NCBI GenBank assembly: GCA_016716265.1
Contig: JADJWQ010000001.1
Coordinates: forward strand, 124,001-188,000
Direction: 5' to 3'
DNA: 64,000 bases
Source: Planctomycetota bacterium
GTDB taxonomy: Bacteria > Planctomycetota > UBA1135 > UBA2386
The notes under the pieces: generated by a model
The model's database searches: none
What the model saw: only the letters and a program-made list of their open reading frames with translations
What the model was told of the DNA's origin: nothing
Position numbers and translations under genes: made by a program
In this document: piece after piece, positions 43,651 through 51,971 of the stretch
Layout of the letters: every line of letters begins with the position of its first letter
How positions within the stretch are numbered: position 1 is the stretch's first letter

Positions 43651-45123
43651 TCACTCCAGGCCGGCGAGATAGCGGCGCAACTCGTCCTCGCCGGGCCGCT
43701 CGCCCAGGAAGATCCCCAGTTGCTCCGCGGCCTGCGTCAAGAACATCTCGAGACCCGGCACCGGGACCGCGCCCGCTGCCAGCGCGTCCGCCAGCAGCCG
43801 GGTCCAGCGCGGCCGGTAGACGGTGTCGAGCACGCGGCAGCCGCGCGGCGGCGTCCACTCGGGCAGCACGCGGTCGCTCTCGGCACCGATGCTGCCGGCC
43901 GGCGTCGCGTGGACGACCGCGACGGGCGGCTCCTGCAGCAACACGTCGCTGCGGAGCGCGGCCAGCCGGTAGCCGCGCACGCGCGCGAACTCACGTACGC
44001 TGTCCAACGTGCGTGCGAGGATCGTCACGCGCAGGCCGAGCTGCTCCAGCGCGACCGCCGCCGCGCGCGCAGCACCACCGCTACCGAGCACGGCGCCGTG
44101 CCCACCGACTCCCGGGACGAGCCCGGCGCGCAGCAATGCCTCCCGCACGCCGGCGACGTCGGTGTTGTGGCCGACCACCGCGCCGCCAGCCTCGAACGTC
44201 AATGTATTGACGGCACCGACGACGTCGGCAGGCTCGGTCAGACGATGGCACAACTTGACCATCGACTCCTTGTGCGGCGCCGTGACCGACACGCCGCGCA
44301 ATCGCCGCGCGGGCAGCATCGCGAGCGTCTCGCGCGGGCGGGATGTCTCGAACGGCAGGTACACCGCGTCGCGGTCCGCGGCCCGCAATGCACGGTTGTG
44401 GATCCAGGGACCGAGGCTGTGCAATGCCGGATTGCCGAGCAACCCGAACAGCGTCGTGGTCCGCGCGAGCCGCCGTGCCCCGAAGACCCCGACGAGATCG
44501 TCGACGGGGATCTGGCCTGGTGCGGTCTCGTCGCCGGCGGTCAGGCTCGCGTAGACGAGCCGCGCGCCGAGCGCGCACGCGAGCAGACGGGTCACGCCCG
44601 CCGTGCGGCCCATGGCAAACGCCACGGTCGGCTCGGCCTCCGGATCGGAGCGCGCCATCAGGTCGAGCAGCGGCGCCGCGTCGGCGAGGTCGTGCGCCAT
44701 GCCGACGAGCTTCGCGACGTCGGCGCCGCGATCGAGCAACCGGTCGCGGATCGCGTCGACGTCGTCGGGGATGCCGCGCAGGTCGTGGTGCGAGCGCACC
44801 AGCATCTCGACCGCGTCACCGCGCGGCGTCCAGCTCTCCCAGTCCTCGAGGTCGAGCCCGCGCACGCCGGCGCCCAGCGCGGATTCGAGCAGCGCGATGC
44901 GCTCCTTCGGCGAGCCGCGGAACGTGCCGCCGTCGCGGGGCGTCCGGCAGGTCGCGAGCACCGGCAGGTCGATCGCACCGACCAGCTCGTCGAGCGAGCG
45001 GTCGACCGGCCAGTCGTCGAGCCGAAGCTCGATCCAGTCCGCACCCGACATCGCGGCGCGGCGAGCGGCGCGGACGGTGAGCTCCGGCTCGCGCGCGCGC
45101 AGGCTGACGACGATCTCAGCCAT
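43651..45123 (-). CDS. aroDE: Bifunctional 3-dehydroquinate dehydratase / shikimate dehydrogenase
   Basis: A 490-residue fusion of two consecutive shikimate-pathway enzymes. Residues 1-215 are type I dehydroquinase: ELRLDDW, the catalytic histidine in RSHHDL (112-113), the Schiff-base lysine in DVAKLVGMAHDLAD (K138), and the SLTAGDETAPGQ lid near residue 195. Residues 222-490 are shikimate dehydrogenase: GNPALHSLGPWIHN, the catalytic lysine in SVTAPHKES (K285), GAVNT, the substrate-binding GHNTD (D322) and an NADP site at GSGGAARAA. Together they convert 3-dehydroquinate to shikimate. Such fusions are standard in plants and occur in planctomycetes and chlamydiae. The start overlaps the end of the DUF2520 gene by 8 bases, so the two genes should be co-translated. 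Confidence 0.95.
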   Translation of the reverse strand: MAEIVVSLRAREPELTVRAARRAAMSGADWIELRLDDWPVDRSLDELVGAIDLPVLATCRTPRDGGTFRGSPKERIALLESALGAGVRGLDLEDWESWTPRGDAVEMLVRSHHDLRGIPDDVDAIRDRLLDRGADVAKLVGMAHDLADAAPLLDLMARSDPEAEPTVAFAMGRTAGVTRLLACALGARLVYASLTAGDETAPGQIPVDDLVGVFGARRLARTTTLFGLLGNPALHSLGPWIHNRALRAADRDAVYLPFETSRPRETLAMLPARRLRGVSVTAPHKESMVKLCHRLTEPADVVGAVNTLTFEAGGAVVGHNTDVAGVREALLRAGLVPGVGGHGAVLGSGGAARAAAVALEQLGLRVTILARTLDSVREFARVRGYRLAALRSDVLLQEPPVAVVHATPAGSIGAESDRVLPEWTPPRGCRVLDTVYRPRWTRLLADALAAGAVPVPGLEMFLTQAAEQLGIFLGERPGEDELRRYLAGLE

Positions 45124-45994
45124 CCCGCCCCCCGTCGAGCGCCAGCGCCACGGCGTCGGCCCGCTCGGCCGCGAGACCGCGCCGCCGCGCGATGTCGAGC
45201 GCGCGCTGCGTGACGGCGCGATACAGGTCGAGTGCGCCGGGGATCTCGCGCAGCGCGCTGGCGTGGCGCGCGACCAGCGCCGCGTCGCCGCGCAGCGCCG
45301 GCCCACTCAACGCGCGCTCGGCGCCGACCTGCGCGCTGCGCTCGACCGCCGCGCGCGCGAGCGAGGTCGCGACCGCGCGGAGCTCGCCCGGGGCGAGATC
45401 GGTCGCGCGCCCGAACAGGGCTTCCGCCGCGTCGAGGAGCGCCGTGGTGCCGTTCGCGGCGAGCACGCAGGCCGCGTGGTAGAGCACCCGGTCGGCGACG
45501 GTCGCGTGCAGCGGCCGCAACCCCGCGGCGCGCGCGAGCCGACCCGACAGCCGCTGCGCGGACGCCGGCACCTCGACGAGCACGGGCGCGCCGCGCAGCG
45601 CCGCGAGACCCTGCTCGCGATCCGGCACCGGACAGAGCGGATGGAACGAGCCGACCCGACAGCCGAGCGCGCCACCGAGCTCCGCGAGCTCCGCGGCGCC
45701 GAGCGCACCGCTCGCACAGAGCCACAGCGAACACGACCGCGCGACGGCCCGCTGCGCCGCGTGCGAGAGCCAGGCGGCGAGCGCGTCGTCGGGCAGCGCG
45801 ATCAGCACGACGGTCGCGGCACCGAGCTCGTCGAGCCGCAGCGGCCGCCCGGCGCCGGCGAACGCGCAGGCGTCCGCCGCGCGCGCGGCATCGCGGCCCA
45901 CGAAGCCGAGGCACGCGAAGCCCGCGTCACCCCACGCGCGTGCGAGCGCGCAGCCGACCCGCCCCGGACCGATCACCGCGAACGGCACCGCCAT
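45116..45994 (-). CDS. Rossmann-like and DUF2520 domain protein
   Basis: A 292-residue NAD(P)-binding protein. The N-terminal Rossmann fold shows VIGPGRVGCALARAWG, and VVLIALPDDALAAWL corresponds to the second half of the dinucleotide domain. The C-terminal DUF2520 helical domain includes RVGSFHPLCPVPD and YHAACVLAANGTTALLDAA. The fold resembles ketopantoate reductase and NADP-dependent oxidoreductases such as ProC. In many bacteria a DUF2520 gene neighbours panC or panB, so a pantothenate-pathway role is often proposed; here a panC fusion lies about 2 kb upstream on the same strand, with ispE and spoVG between. The gene overlaps the AroDE start by 8 bases. Confidence 0.88.
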   Translation of the reverse strand: MAVPFAVIGPGRVGCALARAWGDAGFACLGFVGRDAARAADACAFAGAGRPLRLDELGAATVVLIALPDDALAAWLSHAAQRAVARSCSLWLCASGALGAAELAELGGALGCRVGSFHPLCPVPDREQGLAALRGAPVLVEVPASAQRLSGRLARAAGLRPLHATVADRVLYHAACVLAANGTTALLDAAEALFGRATDLAPGELRAVATSLARAAVERSAQVGAERALSGPALRGDAALVARHASALREIPGALDLYRAVTQRALDIARRRGLAAERADAVALALDGGRDG

Positions 45995-46217
45995 CGGTCA
46001 GCCCTCCGCTCCGGCCCAGGGCGCGCGCGACGCCGCATCGAGGCGGTCCCAGCCAATGGTCCGATTCCGAGGTTCGGGGCATTCCTCGCCGGCCCTTCGG
46101 GCCGGCCGCGGCGTTGCTGCTCCTCGGGATGTCTCATCGGACATCCCTGCGTCGCCGCGCCTTGCGCACGACCCGCATGACTCGCCGATGGATGCCCCGA
46201 ACGTCCGAATCACACCA
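45995..46217 (-). other. Structured intergenic region with two hairpins
   Basis: About 220 bases lie between spoVG and the DUF2520 gene, both on the minus strand. Two perfect stems stand out: GCCGGCCC/GGGCCGGC with a TTC loop at 46088-46106, and GGGATGTC/GACATCCC with a six-base loop at 46126-46147. A 48-codon minus-strand frame (ATG at 46144, stop at 45998) runs through both but has no ribosome site. The region could be a terminator, an RNA element or a small repeat. Confidence 0.45.
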
Positions 46218-46802
46218 CTAGGAGGACGCCGACTCGGGCTCGTGCGAGCCGCGCTCCGACGGGCGCGACGGCGGGGCGCCGCCGGACGCGGGGCGCGGGA
46301 TCTCGCGCACGTACTCCTCGTCGAGCGGGTCGTCGTCGAGCAGATCGAAGTCATCGAACGACGTCGGTTTGTAGCCGTCCTGCTGCGACTTCTCCACCTC
46401 CAGCGCGTAGGCGGCGAGCACCGCGTCGTGCAAGCGCACCCGACACGGCCGGTTGATCGGGTGTGCGAGGTCCGCGTGCAGCCGCACCCGGCCATCGGCG
46501 CCGGGGAGCACGTGCGCGACGCGGTCGGCGTCGAGCGCCCCGCCACAGTGGTTGCAGAACCGCGCCCGCAGGTGGTTCTTGTGCCGACAGCGCGGGCAGT
46601 GGTCGCTGACCTTGCGACTGGGCATCGCGACGAACAGGCCGCGTGCGCCGTCGACGACCTTCAGGTCGCGCACGACGAACTGGTCGGCGAGCGTCACACA
46701 GCAGTAGGCCTTCAGCCGACTGCGCTCGTCGCTGACCAGCTTGACGCGGATCTCGGTGAAGTCGATCGGAGCGTGCGGCACGGTTGGCTTCCCCTCCCTC
46801 AT
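46218..46802 (-). CDS. spoVG: SpoVG family protein with zinc-ribbon insertion
   Basis: A 194-residue protein. The first 75 residues are the SpoVG fold (DFTEIRVKLVSDERSRLKAY, then VVRDLKVVDGARGLFVAMPS). A zinc ribbon follows with two CxxC knuckles (DHCPRCRHKN and ARFCNHCGG), and then a segment with LHADLAHPINRPCRVRL. Firmicute SpoVG is about 90 residues and binds RNA or DNA in division and virulence control; the zinc-ribbon form is longer. The C-terminal 40 residues are acidic and disordered. The ATG overlaps the ispE stop as ATGA, so translation is coupled to an isoprenoid enzyme. The target is unknown. Confidence 0.88.
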   Translation of the reverse strand: MREGKPTVPHAPIDFTEIRVKLVSDERSRLKAYCCVTLADQFVVRDLKVVDGARGLFVAMPSRKVSDHCPRCRHKNHLRARFCNHCGGALDADRVAHVLPGADGRVRLHADLAHPINRPCRVRLHDAVLAAYALEVEKSQQDGYKPTSFDDFDLLDDDPLDEEYVREIPRPASGGAPPSRPSERGSHEPESASS

Positions 46803-47833
46803 CCAGCCTCGGGCCCGGCGCGCTCGGACGCGTCCGTCCCGAACCACTCCGGTCGCTCGCCGGCCGCGCAGACGACCGGCTCCGCGAGCCCCGGTGCGCT
46901 GCGCGTGGCCAGGAGCCTCACCGCGCCGGGCCCGTCGGCCGGCGTGCCCTGCGCGGCGAGCCGGTCGCGCACGCGCCCGACCATCGCCTCGATCTCGGCG
47001 TCGGTCGCCCGCGCGGCGAACAGCGTGCTGCCGCTGCCCGACATCCGCAGTCCCGCCGCGACCGCCGGGTCGCAGAGCGTCTCGAACAGGGCGGCCAGCT
47101 CGGGGTGACGGCGCATCGCGGGCGGCTCCAGGTCGTTGCGGCTGACCTCGAAGAACGCGAGGTGCTGCCGGGGGTCGAGCCGATACGATATACCGGATCG
47201 CGGCTGCGCTCCACCGACGTTTCGTTGCGCTGCGAGCTCGCGGAACACCGCGCCGGTGTCGGTGCCGAACGGCGGCAGCACGAGCAGGAACGCCAGCGGC
47301 GGAGCGTCGACCAGCGGCTCGAGCCGCTCGCCGATACCGCGCCCGCGACAGGTGCCGCCGCGCAGGAAGAACGGCACGTCCGCACCGAGTCCGACCGCCA
47401 GCTCGTCGAGCTCCGCGGCGGCGAGCGGCGCGCCACACAGCCGGTTCGCGAGCCGCAACGCCGCGGCCGCATCCGAGCTGCCGCCGCCGAGACCACCGCC
47501 GGCCGGGATGCGCTTGTGCAGGTGGAAGGCGAGCCCCGTGCGACCGTCGAGCCCGGCGGCGCGCAGCACGGCGAGCGCCGCGCGGTGCACGAGGTTGTCG
47601 GGGCCGGCCGCGACGGGCAGACCGCCGCCGGCGCCCTCGACGATCCGCAGTGCGATCCCCGGCTCGCCGCGGCGCGCTGCGATCAGCAGGTCGCTGAGCT
47701 CGAGCGCGCAGAACACCGTGTCGAGCTCGTGGTAGCCGTCGGGCCGCCGGCCGAGGACGTGCAGGTACAGGTTGAGCTTCGCAGGGCAGCGCAGCGCGAG
47801 CACCTCGCCCACGGTCGCGAGCGGCCCGCTCAC
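46799..47833 (-). CDS. ispE: 4-diphosphocytidyl-2-C-methyl-D-erythritol kinase
   Basis: A 344-residue GHMP kinase that phosphorylates CDP-methylerythritol in the MEP pathway of isoprenoid synthesis, in the cytoplasm. Marks are the N-terminal CPAKLNLYLHVLGRRPDGYHE, the ATP-binding PAGGGLGGGSSDAAAAL (about residues 98-114), DVPFFLRGGTCRGRGIGE and the C-terminal RMSGSGSTLFA. The final 60 residues extend past the usual end of about 290. Two GTG codons, at 47836 and 47833, could start it. The second overlaps the stop of the FolK-PanC gene as GTGA and is preferred. Its own stop overlaps the spoVG start. Confidence 0.94.
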   Translation of the reverse strand: MSGPLATVGEVLALRCPAKLNLYLHVLGRRPDGYHELDTVFCALELSDLLIAARRGEPGIALRIVEGAGGGLPVAAGPDNLVHRAALAVLRAAGLDGRTGLAFHLHKRIPAGGGLGGGSSDAAAALRLANRLCGAPLAAAELDELAVGLGADVPFFLRGGTCRGRGIGERLEPLVDAPPLAFLLVLPPFGTDTGAVFRELAAQRNVGGAQPRSGISYRLDPRQHLAFFEVSRNDLEPPAMRRHPELAALFETLCDPAVAAGLRMSGSGSTLFAARATDAEIEAMVGRVRDRLAAQGTPADGPGAVRLLATRSAPGLAEPVVCAAGERPEWFGTDASERAGPEAG

Positions 47834-49167
47834 CACGGCTCCTCCTCGTCGGCGCCGCGCAGCGACAGGTTGTCGAGCAGGCGGGTAGGCGGCTCGCCGA
47901 AGCGCACCGCGCACAGCATGCGGCCGCGCGGTACCCGGCCGGCGGGCAGCGGCGCGAGATCGCCCTCGTCGCGCAGCTCGAGGTAGTCGAGCCGGCCGCG
48001 CGGCTCCGCGTCGAGCACTGCGCGCGCGACCGCGAGGAGCGCGTCGCGGTCGTGCTGGCCGCCGGCGAACGCGTCGCGCGCGGCGCGCAACGAGCGATGG
48101 AGCACGGTCGCGGCGCGGCGGTCGGCGGGCGCCAGATAGCGGTTGCGCGACGACATCGCGAGGCCGTCGGGCTCGCGCACGATGCCGCACTCGACCAGTG
48201 CGCCGGACAGCCCGAGGTCGCGTTGCAGCCGCCGCAGCACGGCGACCTGCTGGGCGTCCTTTCGTCCGTAGTAGGAGCGGTCCGGCCGCGCGAGCGACCA
48301 CAGCCGCGCCACGACGGTCGCCACGCCCGCGAAGTGCCCGGGCCGATCGGCGCCCTCCATCGTCTCGGCCTCGCGGCCGACCGCGACGCGGCTGCAGAAC
48401 CCCGGCGGGTACATCGCGTCCACGCGCGGCGCGAACACCGCGTCGACGCCCGCCTGCCGGCACAGCTCGAGGTCCGCGGCGAAGGTCCGCGGGTAGCGGT
48501 CGAGGTCCTCGTGCGCACCGAACTGCAGCGGGTTCACGAAGATCGTCACGGCGACCCGCTCGCACTCCGCGCGCGCGCGGCGCATCAGCGACGCGTGACC
48601 GTCGTGCAGCGCCCCCATCGTCGGCACGAGCCCGAGCTCACAGCCGCCGCGGCGCCGTGCGTCGCACCAGGCTGCGAACGCGTCCGGCTCCTCGAACACG
48701 CGCGGCCCCGCGACCGGGCGCGGGATCACCGCGACGTCGACGCCGAGGTCGCGCAGCGGTGCCAGCACGAACTCGCGCTCGGCGAGCCGCGGGTGGGGCA
48801 GCGTGAGGTCGCGCGTGTCGAGCTCGCGGTCGCCGTACAGCAGCAGGTCGAGGTCGAGCGGGCGCGGCCCGTTGCGCACGCCGTCGAAGCGGCGGCCGGC
48901 CGCCCGCTCGAGCGCCTTGCACAGCTCGAGCAGCGCGTGCGGAGCGAGCGCCGTGCGCAGGTGGACGGCACCATTGAGGTAGCGGCCCTGCGGTGGACCG
49001 CCGACCGGCTCGGTCTCGCGCAGGCGCGAGACGCGCACGACGGCGATCCCCGGCGTCACCGCCAGCGCCGCGATCGCGGTCCGGATCGCCGCCTCGCGGT
49101 CGCCCTCGTTCGCGCCGACGCCGAGATACACGTCGACCTCGTCCCGATCCGCCCAGCGCTGCTGCAT
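47830..49167 (-). CDS. FolK-PanC fusion: HPPK and pantothenate synthetase
   Basis: A 445-residue protein that joins two enzymes of different vitamin pathways. Residues 12-143 are 6-hydroxymethyl-7,8-dihydropterin pyrophosphokinase (folate pathway): YLGVGANEGDREAAIR, ETEPVGGPPQGRYLNG, the signature NGPRPLDLDLLLYGD and LPHPRLAEREFVLAPL. Residues about 153-445 are pantothenate synthetase, which condenses pantoate with beta-alanine: VPTMGALHDGHASL with the HxGH site, FVNPLQFGAHEDLDRYPRT, GRKDAQQVAVLRRLQRDL and REPDGLAMSSRNRYL. All key motifs of both halves look intact, so both activities are likely. The two frames join without a stop or a shift. The ATG at 49167 has a TAGACT box 12 bases upstream. 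Confidence 0.93.
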   Translation of the reverse strand: MQQRWADRDEVDVYLGVGANEGDREAAIRTAIAALAVTPGIAVVRVSRLRETEPVGGPPQGRYLNGAVHLRTALAPHALLELCKALERAAGRRFDGVRNGPRPLDLDLLLYGDRELDTRDLTLPHPRLAEREFVLAPLRDLGVDVAVIPRPVAGPRVFEEPDAFAAWCDARRRGGCELGLVPTMGALHDGHASLMRRARAECERVAVTIFVNPLQFGAHEDLDRYPRTFAADLELCRQAGVDAVFAPRVDAMYPPGFCSRVAVGREAETMEGADRPGHFAGVATVVARLWSLARPDRSYYGRKDAQQVAVLRRLQRDLGLSGALVECGIVREPDGLAMSSRNRYLAPADRRAATVLHRSLRAARDAFAGGQHDRDALLAVARAVLDAEPRGRLDYLELRDEGDLAPLPAGRVPRGRMLCAVRFGEPPTRLLDNLSLRGADEEEPW

Positions 49168-49179
49168 CGTTGCGATGGG

Positions 49180-49185
49180 AGTCTA
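49180..49185 (-). promoter_or_regulatory. -10-like box of the FolK-PanC/IspE/SpoVG operon
   Basis: On the minus strand TAGACT ends 12 bases before the ATG at 49167, leaving a leader of at most a few bases. No ribosome site is present, which fits leaderless initiation. Confidence 0.42.
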
Positions 49186-49244
49186 ACGCCGCGCGTACCT
49201 CCGCCGGCAACGGTTCGCGCCTGGGCGTCGGTCGCGGCGCTCGC

Positions 49245-51962
49245 TCAGCCGCCGCCGAGCACCCACGCGCGCCGCGCGGCGAGGGCGTTGCGGAGCGCGT
49301 CGAGCTCACCGGCGTCGAGCTGCGCGCGCAGCGCCCGGATCTCGTCACGCCAGCGCACCAGCGCGTCGGTACGCGCCGTGGGTTCACCGGGACGGGACGC
49401 GTTGCGGAACTCGTCGGCGAGCTGGTCGAGCGCCCGCCGGAGCTCCGGCCCGTCGGCCGGATCCACCCAGAACACCCCGAATGGACCGAGCCGACCACCG
49501 GTGTCGAACACCGTCTCCGGCAGCGTCAGCCCGAGCGCAGCGTCCGCGGTGAGCCGCGCGATCTCGTCCTGGATGCGCTGCACCTGCTCGGCTTCGCCGA
49601 AGCGCTGCCGCTGCGCGAGCTCCTGACGGAGCTCGCCGATCCGCTGTCGCGCGAGCTCGAGCTCGGTGCTGCGCGCGACGAACGACTCGAGGTACTGCAT
49701 CTTCGCCAGCAGCCGCCACGCCTCGGCCTGGTCGCCATCCCGGTGCGCGCGACCGATCCGCTGCTGGAGCCGTCCCAGCTCCTCCGGGGTCACGAGGCGT
49801 GGATCGACAGGCGAAACGCGGCGCACCGGCCGCGCCGCGAGCCGCCCCGGCACATCGATCACCGCGGCCCACGCGGCGTCGAGCCGCGCGCCCGCGTCAC
49901 CTGCGTCACCATGGTCGACCGCCGCGAGGATCGCGTCGACGGTGGCGAACAGCGCCACGGCCTCCGCGTCGAGCGGCTCGCGGGCCGCCTCGTACTCCCG
50001 CTGGAGCGCCGTACGCAGGCGATCGAGCCGCGCGCGCAGCGTCGGGTCGCCAGCCTCGGCCAGCAGGGCCGCCAGCGGCGGCGCGCCGCCCTGACGGGCG
50101 CGCGTCAGGAACGCGCTGCGGCACAGCTGCTGGTCGACGATCACCTCGGTGGCGGTGGCCGCAGCGAGCTCCGCCTCCAGGCGTGCTGCGCGCTCGAGAT
50201 CACCGCGGCGCCGCGAGCGCTCGAGATCCGCCCGGACGTCGGCGACGCGCAGGGCACTCGCCTCGCGGAGGCTCGCGGCCCGGCGGAACGGCTCCGCGAA
50301 CCACTGCCAGGCCGCGATCTGCTGGCGCTGCAGCGGCGTCAGCCCGCGGTCGCGGAGGGGCGGAGCCAGGTCCGCAGGAGCGGCGACCGGCGCCGAGCTC
50401 AACAGGCCCGCACCGGGCTGCGTCGCCAGCACCTCGCTCCACATCTCGTCGAGGGCGCTGCGCGCGGCATCGAGCTGCTGCTCGCGCAGCGCGGAGATGA
50501 CCGGCTCGCACCGCGCGGCGAGCCGCCGGACGTCGGCATCGACCTCGGCGCAGCACCAGCCACCGGGAGCGCCCGCGAGGGTGGCGAGCATCGCCTCGAG
50601 CGCACGCACGACCTCGTCGGGGCTCTGCTCGACGCCCGGATCGCAGAACAACGCCGTCAGTCCGCGCGTCCCGACCCGTCGCGACAGCGCCGCACGGGTC
50701 GGCTGCTCGAGCACCTCGAGCCGTCGCTCGGCGTCGGCGATCCGACCATCGAGCTGCCCGTCTGCGGCACCCGCCCGGGACCGTGTGTGGCGGAGAGTCG
50801 CCAGATCCGCACGCACGCGCTCGCGTTCCGTGAGCCATTGCTGGACCGCGAGCAGGAAGTCGCGGCGCGCGCGCAGCCGTGCCGCGGTGAACCGCTCGCC
50901 GACCTGCTCCAGCTCGTTCAGGAGCCCGTCGTACCGCGACACCTCGCGCTGGACGACCGCGAGGTCCGGGTACGGCAGCTCGTAGCTGCGCGGCATCGCC
51001 AGCGCCGTGACCGCACCGGGGGCGAGGAACGCGAGCACGTCGGCGAGCACTGCGTCGAGGGCGGTCTGCGCAGCCGCGCGATCGCCCCGTTCGAGCGCCG
51101 CGATGATCGCCTTCGCGCGCGTCGTGCAGGCCTCCAGGGCGGCGACCGCGTCCGGTCCGAGCGGGCGCGCGGCCGGCGCGCTGCGCGGGTTGCAGAACGA
51201 CCGGTCGCCATCGGTCTGCAGCGTGATGGACGCCGCCACGAAGTCCTTCAGCGCGGCGACCACGTGCGCGGTCGGCTGCGCCGCGAGGTCCGCCACGAAG
51301 CAGCCGAACAGCCCGCCGTGTTCGAACTGCACCGCGACACCGGCGCGCGCGCCGCCCCACCGCCTCCGCTCGTCGGCGAACACCTCGATCAACGCACCGC
51401 GCCCCGCGAGCTTCGCGAGCTGGAGCTCGAGCTGCTCGAGCGCCGGCCGCAGCTGCGCCGCGCGATCCTCGAGCCCCTCCTCGGCGAAGCGCTGGAGCTG
51501 CGCGCGTCTCGCCGTGACGTCGCGCTCGAGTTGTCGACGCGGTGCCGCCACGGCGAGCGAGACGTCGATGATCCGGGCTGCGGTGTAACGCAGGTCGCTG
51601 CCGACCACGTCGCCGTGGTCGCGGCGCAGCACGGTCGCTTCCGCGAGCAGGGCCTCGGAACGCTTCCGGAGCGCGGCGGCGTCGGTGAGCTGCTCAGGGT
51701 CCAGCAGCGGGCGCACGTCGAGCAGCGGCGCAGACGCTCGCTCGGCGTGCGGCGCGGTCGCCTGCTCGGCGTGCGGCGCGGTCGCTGACTCGTCAGGCGA
51801 CGCGGCTGCCCCGGGCGCCAGAGCCGCAGCTTCGACCAGCGACGGTACGCCCTCGCGCAGCCGCAGCTCACCAAGGCGACCGCGGAGCAGCCAGTGGCGG
51901 TAGGTCATCGTCGCCGCGTGGGCCCGCGCGACGTCGCCGAGATCGGCGAGGAGACTCTCCAC
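49245..51962 (-). CDS. Large helical protein of unknown function with internal repeats
   Basis: A 905-residue protein without a signal peptide or membrane segment. Nearly all of it is predicted by eye to be helical, with long Arg/Glu/Ala/Leu coiled-coil stretches. Four similar blocks of about 180-220 residues can be traced. Each has a coiled coil, a turn with an F or L and a D/N-P pair (SFCNPRS, ALFCDPGVEQSPDE, AEAGDPTLRA, FWVDPADGPE) and a helix of the AIIAALERGDRAAAQTALDA type. A short ATAPHAE-type repeat lies near residue 60. I know no family for it. It follows a small secreted protein gene by nine bases and so probably shares its transcript. Confidence 0.7.
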   Translation of the reverse strand: MESLLADLGDVARAHAATMTYRHWLLRGRLGELRLREGVPSLVEAAALAPGAAASPDESATAPHAEQATAPHAERASAPLLDVRPLLDPEQLTDAAALRKRSEALLAEATVLRRDHGDVVGSDLRYTAARIIDVSLAVAAPRRQLERDVTARRAQLQRFAEEGLEDRAAQLRPALEQLELQLAKLAGRGALIEVFADERRRWGGARAGVAVQFEHGGLFGCFVADLAAQPTAHVVAALKDFVAASITLQTDGDRSFCNPRSAPAARPLGPDAVAALEACTTRAKAIIAALERGDRAAAQTALDAVLADVLAFLAPGAVTALAMPRSYELPYPDLAVVQREVSRYDGLLNELEQVGERFTAARLRARRDFLLAVQQWLTERERVRADLATLRHTRSRAGAADGQLDGRIADAERRLEVLEQPTRAALSRRVGTRGLTALFCDPGVEQSPDEVVRALEAMLATLAGAPGGWCCAEVDADVRRLAARCEPVISALREQQLDAARSALDEMWSEVLATQPGAGLLSSAPVAAPADLAPPLRDRGLTPLQRQQIAAWQWFAEPFRRAASLREASALRVADVRADLERSRRRGDLERAARLEAELAAATATEVIVDQQLCRSAFLTRARQGGAPPLAALLAEAGDPTLRARLDRLRTALQREYEAAREPLDAEAVALFATVDAILAAVDHGDAGDAGARLDAAWAAVIDVPGRLAARPVRRVSPVDPRLVTPEELGRLQQRIGRAHRDGDQAEAWRLLAKMQYLESFVARSTELELARQRIGELRQELAQRQRFGEAEQVQRIQDEIARLTADAALGLTLPETVFDTGGRLGPFGVFWVDPADGPELRRALDQLADEFRNASRPGEPTARTDALVRWRDEIRALRAQLDAGELDALRNALAARRAWVLGGG
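51740..51787 (+). repeat. Two tandem 24-bp repeats inside a coding region
   Basis: A 24-base unit beginning GCTCGGCGTGCGG occurs twice in tandem, at 51740-51763 and 51764-51787, differing only at the last two bases. It encodes the ATAPHAE-type octapeptide of the 905-residue protein on the minus strand and keeps the frame. Confidence 0.8.
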
Positions 51963-51971
51963 GTGCGCGCG

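Noticed and set aside
47190..47205. ATACGATATACC-like AT-rich stretch as a promoter
   Set aside because: It lies inside ispE with no nearby start and is explained by the coding sequence.
46799..48565. A single 588-codon protein ending in IspE
   Set aside because: The upstream part overlaps PanC in another frame and has no protein character; IspE starts at the GTG overlapping the PanC stop.
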